From Paenibacillus glycanilyticus NBRC 16618 (GTDB taxonomy: Bacteria; Bacillota; Bacilli; Paenibacillales; Paenibacillaceae), in contig NZ_BILY01000001.1 in assembly GCF_004000805.1 (NCBI RefSeq), positions 248,001 to 312,000 of the forward strand: a DNA stretch of 64,000 nucleotides, in the 5' to 3' direction. The notes beneath the pieces are model-generated. The model had not been told where the DNA came from, ran no database searches, and saw only the letters and a program-made list of their open reading frames with translations. A program made the translations under genes and the position numbers. This document shows positions 35,695 through 46,969 of the stretch, one piece after another (the first letter of the stretch is position 1; every line of letters starts with the position of its first letter).

Positions 35695-36537
35695 ATGAAC
35701 GAAACGATCACAACCATCAGTCTGCATAACGGTAATTTCACTTATCAGCGCACGCTGACGCGGAATCCTCAGGATGATCAGCATCACAACTATATGCTGG
35801 AGTGCTACGAAATCTACTATTTAGTATCGGGCAATGTCGTCTATCAGGTCGAAGAGCACAGCTATTCGCTTAATCCCGGCGATATGATTATCCTGAACAA
35901 CCGAGAGATGCACAGGCCATATTTCGCCTCGGATTCGGAGTATGAGCGGATCATCCTTTTTTTCACCCCGGAATTTTGCAGCCATTACAGTCATGAAGGG
36001 TACTCGCTATTACAATATTTCGAACGCAAAAAGCCCGGAAGCTTTAATTGGCTGCCGAGCAAGCTTATAGAGCAAGCGCAATTGGCGCGTTCCTTCAGTG
36101 AGATTGAAGAGTATCAACGCAGCGGCCATCCGGCCAGCGACTTGTTGATCGAGACGGCGTTCATACGAATGCTGATCCAGATTAACGATATCATAGCCTC
36201 CCAGGTGCTCCCCACCGCTCTAAACGGTAATTACAACGCAAGGATCGAGCAGATTCTCAGCTACATTAATCAGCATTTGTACCAGCCTCTCACGCTTCAG
36301 CACATCGAGGAACAATTCCATATGAACCGTTATCATTTCTCGCATTTGTTCAAGAGCATGACCGGCTTCAGCTTCAAACAATACATCTCGCATAAGCGGA
36401 TTGCCAAAGCAATTGAGCTGCTGAAGCTGCGTTTCCCTCCCGGCGAGGTGTGCACGATGACCGGCTTCGAGGATTATTCGAACTTCTACAAAGTTTTCAA
36501 GAAAATAACGGGCGTCTCGCCGGCAAACTACATCTAA
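35695..36537 (+). CDS. AraC-family transcriptional regulator
   Basis: A 280-residue regulator with an N-terminal cupin domain (YEIYYLVSGNVVYQVEEHSYSL; GDMIILNNREMHRP) and a C-terminal AraC domain (EEQFHMNRYHFSHLFKSMTGFSFKQYISHKRI, then FEDYSNFYKVFKKITGVSPANYI). The ATG at 35695 with GAGAGGAG eight bases ahead is preferred over upstream in-frame ATGs. Divergent from the GH88-heparinase operon, its likely target. Confidence 0.9.
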   Translation: MNETITTISLHNGNFTYQRTLTRNPQDDQHHNYMLECYEIYYLVSGNVVYQVEEHSYSLNPGDMIILNNREMHRPYFASDSEYERIILFFTPEFCSHYSHEGYSLLQYFERKKPGSFNWLPSKLIEQAQLARSFSEIEEYQRSGHPASDLLIETAFIRMLIQINDIIASQVLPTALNGNYNARIEQILSYINQHLYQPLTLQHIEEQFHMNRYHFSHLFKSMTGFSFKQYISHKRIAKAIELLKLRFPPGEVCTMTGFEDYSNFYKVFKKITGVSPANYI

Positions 36538-36553
36538 GCGGGAGAGACGCCTG

Positions 36554-37375
36554 TTACCCCTCTAGCTTCCCCTTCCATTCAAGACGATTGAAATTCTCTT
36601 TCACCATATCCGCCATCCATTCGTTTACTTCCCACAAGTCAGCTATCGGCTTGTTCGTGAATGGATCGGTGTGCATATAGCCTGGAGGGCCGAATTCAGC
36701 CGTGAAGGTCGCATTCGCCCTGCCATTGTCCTTCTGGTGCCGGAAAATGTCCTGCCACCAGCCCATGAACAATTTGAGCTCCTTTTGGAAGTATGGGGAC
36801 GCGGGGTGAGGAATCTGCGGCCCTTCCGGATACCCGACTCGGCCATGGATATGAATCGTTTTACTGACAGCCAGGGCAATGTCTTCCTCTTGATCTTCCA
36901 GATGGGATTCGCATACGTTCACCCAGTGACTAAAGTCGGCCGTGATGCGCAGCTCCGGGAACTTTCGGAGCAGCCTCGCCGTCGTCCATGGCGTGAACAT
37001 AGCCCTGCCTCGATGGGTTTCATGACCAATAGGTATTTCCCACTCTTGCTCCACCCGCAGCGCCTGCTCATAGAAGCGGTCCTGATCATCTTCGCTCATG
37101 CTATCTTTTGCAGAATGCGCAACGATATGAACCGGCTGAAACGTGGCAGCTCGTTTAACTAGCTCAGCGAACGAAGACGAATGGTCGCCGTGCGTGACAA
37201 TCTGCGCAATATAAGAAAGGTCGTATCGCTTCAGCAGTTGTTTGAACGAATGCTCGTCGTTCTCCGGCGGTAATGGCGCTTCAATGCCGTAGTAACCTGC
37301 TGCAGACGCTTTCCCCAGTTGCTCCTCGTAAGTCCCTTCCATTCCCCATAACGCTTTATATACGTGTAATTTCAT
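36554..37375 (-). CDS. Sugar phosphate isomerase/epimerase (TIM barrel)
   Basis: A 273-residue xylose-isomerase-like protein. Landmarks are GYYGIEAPLPPE, YIAQIVTHGDH, IPIGHETHRGRAMF (Glu/His), LRITADFSHWVNV (Asp/His), TIHIHGRVGYPEGPQ (His) and FTAEFGPPGY. It differs in these motifs from the three other isomerases here, so it is not a recent duplicate. The ATG at 37375 has a GGAGGG site; the frame upstream to 37537 lies inside the AraC gene in another frame. It follows that AraC gene by 16 bases in the same operon. Substrate unknown. Confidence 0.82.
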   Translation of the reverse strand: MKLHVYKALWGMEGTYEEQLGKASAAGYYGIEAPLPPENDEHSFKQLLKRYDLSYIAQIVTHGDHSSSFAELVKRAATFQPVHIVAHSAKDSMSEDDQDRFYEQALRVEQEWEIPIGHETHRGRAMFTPWTTARLLRKFPELRITADFSHWVNVCESHLEDQEEDIALAVSKTIHIHGRVGYPEGPQIPHPASPYFQKELKLFMGWWQDIFRHQKDNGRANATFTAEFGPPGYMHTDPFTNKPIADLWEVNEWMADMVKENFNRLEWKGKLEG

Positions 37376-37391
37376 CAAATGTCCCTCCTGC

Positions 37392-38237
37392 TTAACTTCC
37401 CTGCTTCCTGTATTCTCTTGGCGAACATCCGAATTTCCGCTTGAATGTCCGATCGAAATGGGGAATCGAATTAAATCCCGCTGCGAAGCATACTTCCGTA
37501 ATGGGCAGATCACTGCTTCGGACAAGCGCCGACGCAAATTGCAATCTTCTCTCGTTTAAGTATTCTTGAAAAGAAATGCCGACTTGTTTACGGAAGCATT
37601 CGCTCAAATAATTGGCGGATAACCCCGCGTAACCCGCCGCGTTTGCAAGCGAGACGGGTTCGCGGAAGTGATGCTGAATATAAAGCAGCGCCTTCCGAAT
37701 GGAAGGATGCATAACCTCTTTGCTATTGTTCTGTTCGCTTCGTTTAATCAGATCCATCTGTCTCACAAGATCAACAATGATGCGTTCAAAGCTGCCCTGC
37801 ACGATAATTTCGCTGCCGAATTGCCAATGCTGCGACTCGTTCCATAACAGGGAGAATTCCGACTCCATCTTCTGCGCATGCTCGTTATCGAAAGTATGGA
37901 TGAATAGACCTGCATGTCCGAAGATAGCTTCATAGATGACCGGGCGTAATAAAGAGTCGTTAAATATGAAATCGAATAGCTCAATTGTCTGTCCTTCATC
38001 CGGAATCAGTTCATGGAAATCAGCCGTTGTCAGCAGGAATACCATCCCCGGTTGAAGACGGTAGGTCTGGCCGTTCACGATATGGCGCCCCGTGCCGGAG
38101 ACGATGCAGCCCATTTCAAAAAAATCGTGCCAATGCGTTTCTATTTTGTCGGTAAGCGTTTGCTTAAACATACGAAACGAGGAAGAGACTTCCAAATAAT
38201 TACTCTCAAGCAGCCTCTCCGGCGACCCGTTATTCAT
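37392..38237 (-). CDS. AraC-family transcriptional regulator
   Basis: A 281-residue regulator with an N-terminal cupin (ETHWHDFFEMGCIVSGTGRHIVNG; GMVFLLTTADFHEL) and a C-terminal AraC domain (AGLSANYLSECFRKQVGISFQEYL, then FNSIPHFDRTFKRKFGCSPREYRK). AAAGGGGAAG precedes the ATG. It lies between the dioxygenase-like gene upstream and the isomerase downstream, all on the minus strand, and probably controls this module. Confidence 0.9.
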   Translation of the reverse strand: MNNGSPERLLESNYLEVSSSFRMFKQTLTDKIETHWHDFFEMGCIVSGTGRHIVNGQTYRLQPGMVFLLTTADFHELIPDEGQTIELFDFIFNDSLLRPVIYEAIFGHAGLFIHTFDNEHAQKMESEFSLLWNESQHWQFGSEIIVQGSFERIIVDLVRQMDLIKRSEQNNSKEVMHPSIRKALLYIQHHFREPVSLANAAGYAGLSANYLSECFRKQVGISFQEYLNERRLQFASALVRSSDLPITEVCFAAGFNSIPHFDRTFKRKFGCSPREYRKQGS

Positions 38238-38277
38238 CCGTTCTTCCCCTTTCGCTATATCTACTTATTTATTTGTA

Positions 38278-39015
38278 TTATACGTTGACGAATGCGCTTC
38301 CCGCCAGATCCTTGCCCCTTGCCAGCCAAACCTTATGACCGGGATTTTTCTCCTCAATTACTTTCGCTTCCGTTGAGAAATACCGCATTGTATAGCCGCA
38401 ACGACGATAAGGGCTTTTATTAGGCGCAGCGCCGTGAATGATGCGCGAATCATGGAGCGAGCATTCGCCCGGTTCGAGTTCGAAGTATACTGCCTTGGAA
38501 GCATCCATATTTTTAATCTCCGAATTGAAAATATTATCTTTACCGTCGACTTCTTCATACTCGGAGAAGCCGCCGGCATGAGTACCGGGAATGACGCGCA
38601 TGCAGCCGTTCTCTTCCCAACTGCGGTCAATCGCAAGCCAAACTGTCACAATCTTATCGAAGCTGCTCAGACGGCCATTCCAATACGCGGAATCCTCATG
38701 CCAAGGCGTTTGTTTGCCGATCAACGGTTCCTTGCAGATGAAATGGCTCGACCATAAACCGATATTAGGCCCGATAATCGGTTCTACCAAATCGAGCACC
38801 TCGTCGCTGAGCAGGAACTTGAGCAGACGCTCGTCACGGAAGTGCGGAGTGTCCAGCTCGCTATTGAGCTTCCTGCCAACTAGCTCCCATTGCTCTTCGA
38901 AGATGCCGCTGAGCTCCTTCATTTTGTCTTCGCTGAATACTTGCTTGTTGTGAAGCAAGTAACCGTTTTTATTATAAAACTCAACTTCCTGCGGTAAAAG
39001 TAATGCATTTGTCAT
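38278..39015 (-). CDS. Phytanoyl-CoA dioxygenase-family protein
   Basis: A 245-residue Fe(II)/2-oxoglutarate-dependent oxygenase of the PhyH family. The metal ligands are H106-x-D108 (PWHEDSAYW) and a distal His at about 194 (HDSRIIHGAAP), with the Arg that binds 2-oxoglutarate in SPYRRCGYTMRYF (204-205). Such bacterial enzymes hydroxylate small molecules; some act on sugars or natural products. GGAGGGG precedes the ATG. It lies 40 bases upstream of an AraC-isomerase pair, so a sugar or sugar-derived substrate is possible; this is inference. Confidence 0.88.
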   Translation of the reverse strand: MTNALLLPQEVEFYNKNGYLLHNKQVFSEDKMKELSGIFEEQWELVGRKLNSELDTPHFRDERLLKFLLSDEVLDLVEPIIGPNIGLWSSHFICKEPLIGKQTPWHEDSAYWNGRLSSFDKIVTVWLAIDRSWEENGCMRVIPGTHAGGFSEYEEVDGKDNIFNSEIKNMDASKAVYFELEPGECSLHDSRIIHGAAPNKSPYRRCGYTMRYFSTEAKVIEEKNPGHKVWLARGKDLAGSAFVNV

Positions 39016-39573
39016 TTGTAAATCCCCTCCGTTAATGTGGTTGTTGTTTCTGAACCAATCATAACGGGAATGCCCTTATTCGTACTTCTCGTTATTTCCT
39101 GTAAAGTTGATTTATCTTCGGAACTATTCTTTATGCCCTTCTGTTAGCCGATTTAACTTGTAAAATTTCTCAAGATGCTTGCCCGAGCATCCGGATGTTG
39201 AATGCGTAGTATGATGCGAGGTCAATGCGTTAAAACTCATCAGCTTGGAGATGAACTTGGCATTGCCAAGGATCGAAGACATACCGATTTAGATGAAATA
39301 AGAGCTTCACGCTATTGTCGACGCCTCCCGTACCAAGCAGAAAAATAATATGATGATGAAAACAGCGGTTTATACGTATTATTTTCTCATGGTGAAGCAA
39401 GTTGTCTAGCAAGGGAAATATGGAAGAACGAAGAATTCCGGGAGTTTATCGGGAGCAACTATTAAATTCTCTAGTAAAAGATCAATAGCCGGTAAGGGCA
39501 TTTGTTCCCTTAGCCGGCTATTATAAATTAATGGCTATATTTATCCATCTGCATTTGTAAGGTATAGAATGAT
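39016..39573. other. 558-base gap without a recognised gene
   Basis: Holds the upstream region of the dioxygenase-like gene (39016-39120) and a hairpin at 39484-39522. Short open frames in the middle have no ribosome binding site; one plus-strand stretch ends EIWKNEEFREFIGSNY just before 39465 and could be the tail of a decayed gene, but I cannot name it. Confidence 0.4.
39484..39522 (-). terminator. Hairpin downstream of the AraC gene at 39574
   Basis: AATAGCCGGTAAGGG pairs with CCCTTAGCCGGCTATT with one bulged G. It lies 52 bases past the stop codon at 39574. U-run weak. Confidence 0.6.
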
Positions 39574-40467
39574 TTATTGCAAATATGTCTTACGATACTG
39601 ATTCGGCGATATCCCCTTAAGCCGCTTGAACATTTTGATAAAATAGCTCGTATCATTGTAGCCAATCGACATAGCAATTTCGGAAATACTCCGTTCCGAG
39701 TCCACCAGTTGCTGCTCCGCTCTTTGTATTCGCAGATTATGCAAGTAATCTGTAAAAGATAGATGCATCATGGCCTTGAACAGTCTTGCAAAATGACTAT
39801 AGCTCAGCATTGCTTTCTGACTGACTATGGATGCTGACAAATCTTCATGCAGATGCTCATGAATGTATTGGATAATCTGTTCAAACTTCTGGATATGAAC
39901 CGGCGGTACTCGTCTATATTCCCCGCTTGAACGAAACCAATCCACTGCCGGATTTCTAAGCAAATACAGCGTGATTTGATAGAGAATGGACGTGACCCCG
40001 AGCTCGAAACCGATATTTTGATACCTATATTCTTCATAAATGTCCATGATCCAGCTATTCATCCGTCTTTGGTCTTCTTTATTTAACCGCAATGCTCTAG
40101 GATGCGCTTCCAGCGAAGCCAGAATTGGCCGAACATAGCGCAGTTCGAACGCCAAGCTTGACAGCGGCTCCAATACCTCAGGGTCAAACCCCAGCACATA
40201 ATGTTCAGACGCCATGCCTTTTTCTACGATAACAGCATGCACCTCACAGGGATAGATTAGAATCAAATCTCCTGCCGATACTTCCTTTCTTCCATTTCCC
40301 ACCTCAAGAATAGCTTCGCCTTTTGTAAAATAAATTATCTCGAGGTGATAGTGCCAATGATAGCCGGAGTGATAACCATCCGTTTCTGTCTCAAGCTTCC
40401 CCGTATAAAATGGGTGCTCAAATCCACCGTTCTGATTTTTATTCTGTTCAAACACCGGCGTCACCAT
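39574..40467 (-). CDS. AraC-family transcriptional regulator
   Basis: A 297-residue regulator with an N-terminal cupin (HWHYHLEIIYFTKGEAILEVG; GDLILIYPCEVHAV) and C-terminal AraC domain (AMLSYSHFARLFKAMMHLSF, then YNDTSYFIKMFKRLKGISPNQYRK). GGAG lies nine bases ahead of the ATG. Divergent from the GH5-like gene at 40586 (118 bases apart), which it probably controls. Confidence 0.9.
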   Translation of the reverse strand: MVTPVFEQNKNQNGGFEHPFYTGKLETETDGYHSGYHWHYHLEIIYFTKGEAILEVGNGRKEVSAGDLILIYPCEVHAVIVEKGMASEHYVLGFDPEVLEPLSSLAFELRYVRPILASLEAHPRALRLNKEDQRRMNSWIMDIYEEYRYQNIGFELGVTSILYQITLYLLRNPAVDWFRSSGEYRRVPPVHIQKFEQIIQYIHEHLHEDLSASIVSQKAMLSYSHFARLFKAMMHLSFTDYLHNLRIQRAEQQLVDSERSISEIAMSIGYNDTSYFIKMFKRLKGISPNQYRKTYLQ

Positions 40468-40585
40468 GCTATCAACTCCATGATAGAATCGTTATATTTT
40501 TGATCATCCCTATTATAGCGTAGCTGCAGTCATTTTCGATATGATTTTGAAGAGGAAACTAGCGTTATAAAGGAGAATTATCTTC

Positions 40586-42529
40586 ATGTCCACTAATTCG
40601 TTATTGCAATTACAAAGTCCCTTCTTTCTCGGAGTCAACTATTGGGCATCACATGCCGGCACCAGAATGTGGTCCGACTGGAGACCCGAGGTCGTTGAAC
40701 GAGACTTTCGTCTTCTTGCCGATTCTGGAGTAGAAGTATTGCGAGTATTCCCGCTATGGCCGGATTTCCAGCCGATTCATCGTTTGTATGGATCACAAGG
40801 CATGGACAAAGGCATTCGGTTTGGCGAACAGCATGTACCGGATACCGAAGCCGGGCGCGCGGGAATGTCAGAGCTCATGATGGAACGGTTTGTTCAACTG
40901 GTTGAATTAGCCGAGCGTTACAAGATCAAGCTTATCGTTGGCTTAATCACTGGCTGGATGAGCGGTCGTTTATTTGTACCGCCAGCCTTGGAGGGCAGAT
41001 CTATTCTTACAGATCCTGATGCCATTCGTTGGCAGAGTCGATTCGTCACTTATTTCATCAGGTATACGCGAGAATTAGATACCATTATTGCCTGGGATTT
41101 AGGCAACGAGTGCAATGTCATGGGAGAAGTAAACAACCGCGAGGAGGCTTGGTTATGGACATCATCCATTGCCAATGCTATTAAGTCCGCCGACTCTAGC
41201 AGGCCGCTTATCTCAGGCATGCACAGCCTCATTCCCTCAGGGAATTGGACGATGCAGGACCAAGGGGAGTTAACCGATATTTTAACGACGCACCCCTATC
41301 CTTATTGGACACCATATGCCGACTTCGACCCGATTAACACGATACGTCCTATCGTACACGCTACGGCAGAAAGCCTGTTTTACAGTGGAATTGGCGGAAA
41401 GCCTTGCTTCGCGGAAGAGATGGGCACGATGGGGCCAATGGTATGCAGCGAAGAGGTAGCTGCAGCTTTCGCACGCACGAGCATGCTGACGCAATGGAGT
41501 CATGGATTGCCCGGATTATTATGGTGGTGTGCCAATGACCAGACCAAACTCGAACACGCTCCCTATGATTGGGTAGCTTGCGAAAGCGAGCTTGGATTAT
41601 TGACTGAGGATGGCCGCGTTAAGCCGGCATTGCTCGAGATGGCCCGAATCAAACAGCAGATCTCGGAACTACCGATTGCCTCATTGCCGACTAGAATCAT
41701 CGACGCTGTGTGTATCATTAATACCGAACAGGATCACTGGGGTACGGCGCTTGGCTCTTTCATTCTTGCCAAGCAGGCAGGGCTCGATATTGAATATCAA
41801 TTCGAAGATCAGCCTCTAAAAGATGCCCCTCTCTATCTGCTTCCAAGCTTGACGGGAGTATCGGGCATTCCAAAGCGCCGATGGGAACAGCTTCTCGAGA
41901 AAGTTCACGAAGGATCGTCCCTTTATGTCTCCATGGACGGAGCAAATATGCTTAATTTCACCGAATTAACGGGTCTTAAAGTGCTCAATCGGATGCGCAG
42001 GGGACGTCCTGCTGAAGTCACGCTTCATGATGCTGATGAATCGGTTAACCTATCGATTCCCGCAGCATTCCGGCTTGTGCTCCAGGCTGTGCATGGTGAA
42101 GTTCTGGCAACGGAATCTGATGGTAATATAGTGTTTTCTAAGGCAGTCTACGGGAAAGGCAGTATTTATTTCCTGTCGCTTCCAATAGAACTTGCAATGG
42201 CTCAGCAGCAAGAAACGAGCTACCGGCCTCAGGAGCATCCTTACTGGAAAATATATAACATATTAAAGTCATCCATTGTTTCTCATAGAGTAGCTACGAT
42301 TGAGAATCCGAATATTGGCATTACCGAGCATCCCGCCGAGCAAGATTCCAGAATTCTCGTCTTGATTAACTACTCTCCGGAGAAACAGGACGGAACACTT
42401 CAGCTTCATGAGGGCTGGGAAATAAATTCTGTTTGGTACGGTGAAGTTAAGGCAAATGAATCAGTTAACGGAATTCCATTATCCATTGACAACAATGAAG
42501 CAATTATTATGCGGCTTGCCAAGAAATAA
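40586..42529 (+). CDS. GH5-like glycoside hydrolase (clan A)
   Basis: A 647-residue clan-A glycoside hydrolase with a TIM barrel in the first ~350 residues: FFLGVNYWASHAG, IIAWDLGNECNVMG with acid/base E175, and PCFAEEMGTMG with nucleophile E278. The C-terminal half contains a beta domain (LITRI... YLLPSLTGVSG; GSSLYVSMDGANMLN) and a small sandwich, like the architecture seen in GH5/GH42-type enzymes. No signal peptide, so intracellular. AAGGAG lies ahead of the ATG. A retaining beta-glycosidase or mannosidase-type activity is likely; the substrate is open. Terminator at 42544. Confidence 0.82.
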   Translation: MSTNSLLQLQSPFFLGVNYWASHAGTRMWSDWRPEVVERDFRLLADSGVEVLRVFPLWPDFQPIHRLYGSQGMDKGIRFGEQHVPDTEAGRAGMSELMMERFVQLVELAERYKIKLIVGLITGWMSGRLFVPPALEGRSILTDPDAIRWQSRFVTYFIRYTRELDTIIAWDLGNECNVMGEVNNREEAWLWTSSIANAIKSADSSRPLISGMHSLIPSGNWTMQDQGELTDILTTHPYPYWTPYADFDPINTIRPIVHATAESLFYSGIGGKPCFAEEMGTMGPMVCSEEVAAAFARTSMLTQWSHGLPGLLWWCANDQTKLEHAPYDWVACESELGLLTEDGRVKPALLEMARIKQQISELPIASLPTRIIDAVCIINTEQDHWGTALGSFILAKQAGLDIEYQFEDQPLKDAPLYLLPSLTGVSGIPKRRWEQLLEKVHEGSSLYVSMDGANMLNFTELTGLKVLNRMRRGRPAEVTLHDADESVNLSIPAAFRLVLQAVHGEVLATESDGNIVFSKAVYGKGSIYFLSLPIELAMAQQQETSYRPQEHPYWKIYNILKSSIVSHRVATIENPNIGITEHPAEQDSRILVLINYSPEKQDGTLQLHEGWEINSVWYGEVKANESVNGIPLSIDNNEAIIMRLAKK

Positions 42530-42543
42530 ATAATAGAAACAAT

Positions 42544-42574
42544 CTTAGGGACAGCCGCATAAGCTGTCCCTAAG
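42544..42574 (+). terminator. Terminator of the GH5-like gene
   Basis: A perfect 12-bp stem (CTTAGGGACAGC with its complement, 7-base loop), 14 bases past the stop codon. Confidence 0.8.
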
Positions 42575-42599
42575 ATGAAACATTAGAGCCAATCTGGCT

Positions 42600-42698
42600 C
42601 TACCAGCCGCATATTGCGGCAACCGTACGCTCTTCCCCTTCCCACAGGTCGAAGAGGATAATCTCGTCATGTTCACCCGGCAACGGATTTCGATCTGC
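42600..42698 (-). pseudogene. C-terminal remnant of an unidentified gene
   Basis: On the minus strand a 32-codon frame ends with a stop at 42600 and reads ADRNPLPGEHDEIILFDLWE then GEERTVAAICGW. The composition is protein-like and the run is continuous, but it has no start codon or ribosome binding site. It looks like the tail of a lost enzyme gene, perhaps a casualty of rearrangement between the two gene groups. Family unknown. Confidence 0.3.
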
Positions 42699-42721
42699 TT
42701 TAATTAGAAGAGATTATTAAA

Positions 42722-44517
<1,796 letters not shown>

Positions 44518-44647
44518 CCTGAATACCCCCATTTAGATTATCAGCCGCTGTTCATCCCATGTTTATGGATTAATTCTAATGGAGAGACGGCCTAGCATAC
44601 ATGTATATTTCATCTGTATTTATGGACAATTGTTAGATTCCTTTCGT

Positions 44648-44699
44648 ATGAAAACAAGCCCCCCTTCTGCTGTATTGCAAAAGGAGGGCTTGTTTTCAT
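44648..44699 (-). terminator. Terminator of the ROK-to-GH94 operon
   Basis: A 14-bp stem (ATGAAAACAAGCCC with its complement) plus inner C/G pairs, 12 bases past the stop codon at 44711. Confidence 0.85.
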
Positions 44700-44710
44700 T
44701 TATCGGCGGT

Positions 44711-46945
44711 TCACTCGTTAAACAGTTTATAATAACAAAATAGCATCCATGCATGAACATGAGCGCAATAAGGCTGGAAGGCGTCCTCTACCCAAAAAGG
44801 ATATAACCCTTCTCTTTGGGATACCGAAGAGTTCAAGCTGTCCGCAAAGGTCCAATGACCTACCCAATAATCCGGATAATGTTCCGCGAAGCGGTGAAAA
44901 GTAAGTTTCTTGAACAGTTTAATGGCTTCTTCCTTATCAAAGCTTGACAGGCCAATGATTAACGGACCTTGATGAGAGAACCAAATTCCCCCATCCTCCC
45001 CATCGCCTTTGCTCCATAAAGGAACCTCTCTTGTTCGGGCTCCGTATTTCTCTTCATCCAATACCCTTGCCTTGATCTCGGCATACAGCTGCTTCTTCCT
45101 ATCAACAGGGAAGCTCTCGGTCTGCAGCAGAAAAGTCTGGGGCTCGATACATAAATGTTCCATGCCGAACTTCAGCTCAGGTTCGTCCTCCTCGCATAAA
45201 TAGCAGCGCGGAGAAAAGGTTCTGCCCTGCATATCCGTCATAAAAGCAGCGGATAACGCATCATGGTATTCCTTGCATTCGCTAATAAAGGATTGAAGCA
45301 GAGCCTTGTCCTCTATAAAGGAATTCGAGAGTTCTAATTCCCATAATAACCGTGGAATAACGGCCAGCGCCATCGTTGTGTTTAAATGGGACTGCGCGAA
45401 GTTCCAGTAAATATTCGGAGAATAAGGATGAAAGAAACTGTCGCTCCAATCGGAGTTTAGCATTCTAATCAGTCCATGCCTGCCCCTGCCGACCACATCT
45501 CTTAGGTATACGAAATGCTTGACGAGAAACGTTAATACGGCATCTTTGCGGTCATGCTCAACGGGATAATAGCTGATGCTTTCATTAAGGAATGCGTAAT
45601 CCCCCGTCACGTTCAAGTATTCGGCCACAGCCATAAACATGTACAGCTGCGCATCGCTCTCCATATATACGCCTGGATCGCTATAACCAAAGCCAATATT
45701 CTGCCGTTTGATTTCGCCGTCACTTAATGAATGCTTCATCGAATATCGGATACAGGATTTGGCAAGCTTCGGATTCGTATAAATGAGAGGTAAGCTATGC
45801 TGAAGATGATCTCGATTGGAAGCATTCTGCCCAAGATGATACGCATATACGGAGCCTTGCGGGATATACGTTTCTTGGAAGTATTGGCTGTACGTTGCCA
45901 TCGCTTCGAGCGTATACGCATTCCATATCATTTCGGAGCGCAGAATTAAATCCTGCTCCCTCGACAAATCAGGAAGAGCCTGTTGCCATAAATGAGCATA
46001 AGCACCCGCTGATTCATTAATCGGCTTAGCATGGGACAACATTTGTTCGACTTGATTCTGTATCTCGTCCCCTGCATGGTCAAAGGCCAAACCGATAATG
46101 AATTGGAAGTTCTTCTGCTCTCCAGCAAGAAGCTCGGCTTCAAACTCCGCAAATAAGACATCCCCGATATCCGTTTTCTTGAAGCCTGCCCTGCTTGTAT
46201 GGGAAGGGTCTGCAACCGCATGCATAAACACGGACGGAGGGGCAACGTCATGCGTGAAGCTATCCCTTGCATCATCCGGCAATACAAGCAGCTTTAACGG
46301 CTCGCAAGAAATGTCCGCTATCGCGATAGTCTGATTGCGTTGAACGCTTAACTGATTTCGATACTCCACAAGACGTTTGTCGGGAGCAGCCGATTGATCA
46401 TTCATCAGCAGGTATCGAACAAGCAGCTTTTCCGTATAATTAACCTTCACAGGAGATTGACCGTTGTTTCTTAAGCTCAGTTGAACAAGCATAGACGGAT
46501 TGCCCTTATGCAGCTCCATGGAGGGCTGCATGGAAATGGTCTTGGATACGGCCACCTGCTCGTCAAAGCTATAGCCATAATGGGCATATCCTACTCCAAA
46601 GCGAGATTGCGATTTAATGGAAGGATTGGCATGTTCCCCGACTAATAAATACTCGGCAGCCGATTGATCAATACCGCTTGCTATACGGAGGATGGATTGA
46701 TTCCATCCTTTGTTTTTCCCTGCGTGATTCAGCCTGGCCCATCCGCGCTCGCCGGTTATGAACTCATACATCCCGCTTGCATGCGCGAATACAGTGGCCC
46801 GATAGTTGCCGAGCAGAAAGCAAGGATCCTCCGGGAGCTTCGCATCTTGACCTGCTTTATCCTTGGCGAAGAACGGATAGCCGCCCATATAGTGATAGAC
46901 CGGCAAACGATCCTTATCCAGATCCCAATGACCCACTTTGTTCAT
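44711..46945 (-). CDS. GH94-like (alpha/alpha)6-barrel protein
   Basis: A 744-residue protein with an N-terminal beta-sandwich (to about residue 300) and a C-terminal (alpha/alpha)6 barrel (LRSEMIWNAYTLEAMATYSQ; ESDAQLYMFMAVAEYLNVTGDY; GRHGLIRMLNSDWSDSFF; GDGEDGGIWFSHQGPLIIG). The NSDWSDSF motif is where GH94 phosphorylases carry the GDWNDG catalytic Asp, so a phosphorylase or related glycosidase of clan GH-Q/GH-L is plausible; the pattern is altered and activity is unproven. No signal peptide. The ATG at 46945 is preferred to the TTG at 46966. Last gene of the six-gene operon headed by the ROK kinase. Confidence 0.65.
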   Translation of the reverse strand: MNKVGHWDLDKDRLPVYHYMGGYPFFAKDKAGQDAKLPEDPCFLLGNYRATVFAHASGMYEFITGERGWARLNHAGKNKGWNQSILRIASGIDQSAAEYLLVGEHANPSIKSQSRFGVGYAHYGYSFDEQVAVSKTISMQPSMELHKGNPSMLVQLSLRNNGQSPVKVNYTEKLLVRYLLMNDQSAAPDKRLVEYRNQLSVQRNQTIAIADISCEPLKLLVLPDDARDSFTHDVAPPSVFMHAVADPSHTSRAGFKKTDIGDVLFAEFEAELLAGEQKNFQFIIGLAFDHAGDEIQNQVEQMLSHAKPINESAGAYAHLWQQALPDLSREQDLILRSEMIWNAYTLEAMATYSQYFQETYIPQGSVYAYHLGQNASNRDHLQHSLPLIYTNPKLAKSCIRYSMKHSLSDGEIKRQNIGFGYSDPGVYMESDAQLYMFMAVAEYLNVTGDYAFLNESISYYPVEHDRKDAVLTFLVKHFVYLRDVVGRGRHGLIRMLNSDWSDSFFHPYSPNIYWNFAQSHLNTTMALAVIPRLLWELELSNSFIEDKALLQSFISECKEYHDALSAAFMTDMQGRTFSPRCYLCEEDEPELKFGMEHLCIEPQTFLLQTESFPVDRKKQLYAEIKARVLDEEKYGARTREVPLWSKGDGEDGGIWFSHQGPLIIGLSSFDKEEAIKLFKKLTFHRFAEHYPDYWVGHWTFADSLNSSVSQREGLYPFWVEDAFQPYCAHVHAWMLFCYYKLFNE

Positions 46946-46969
46946 GCCTTTACACAACCTTTCCAAACG

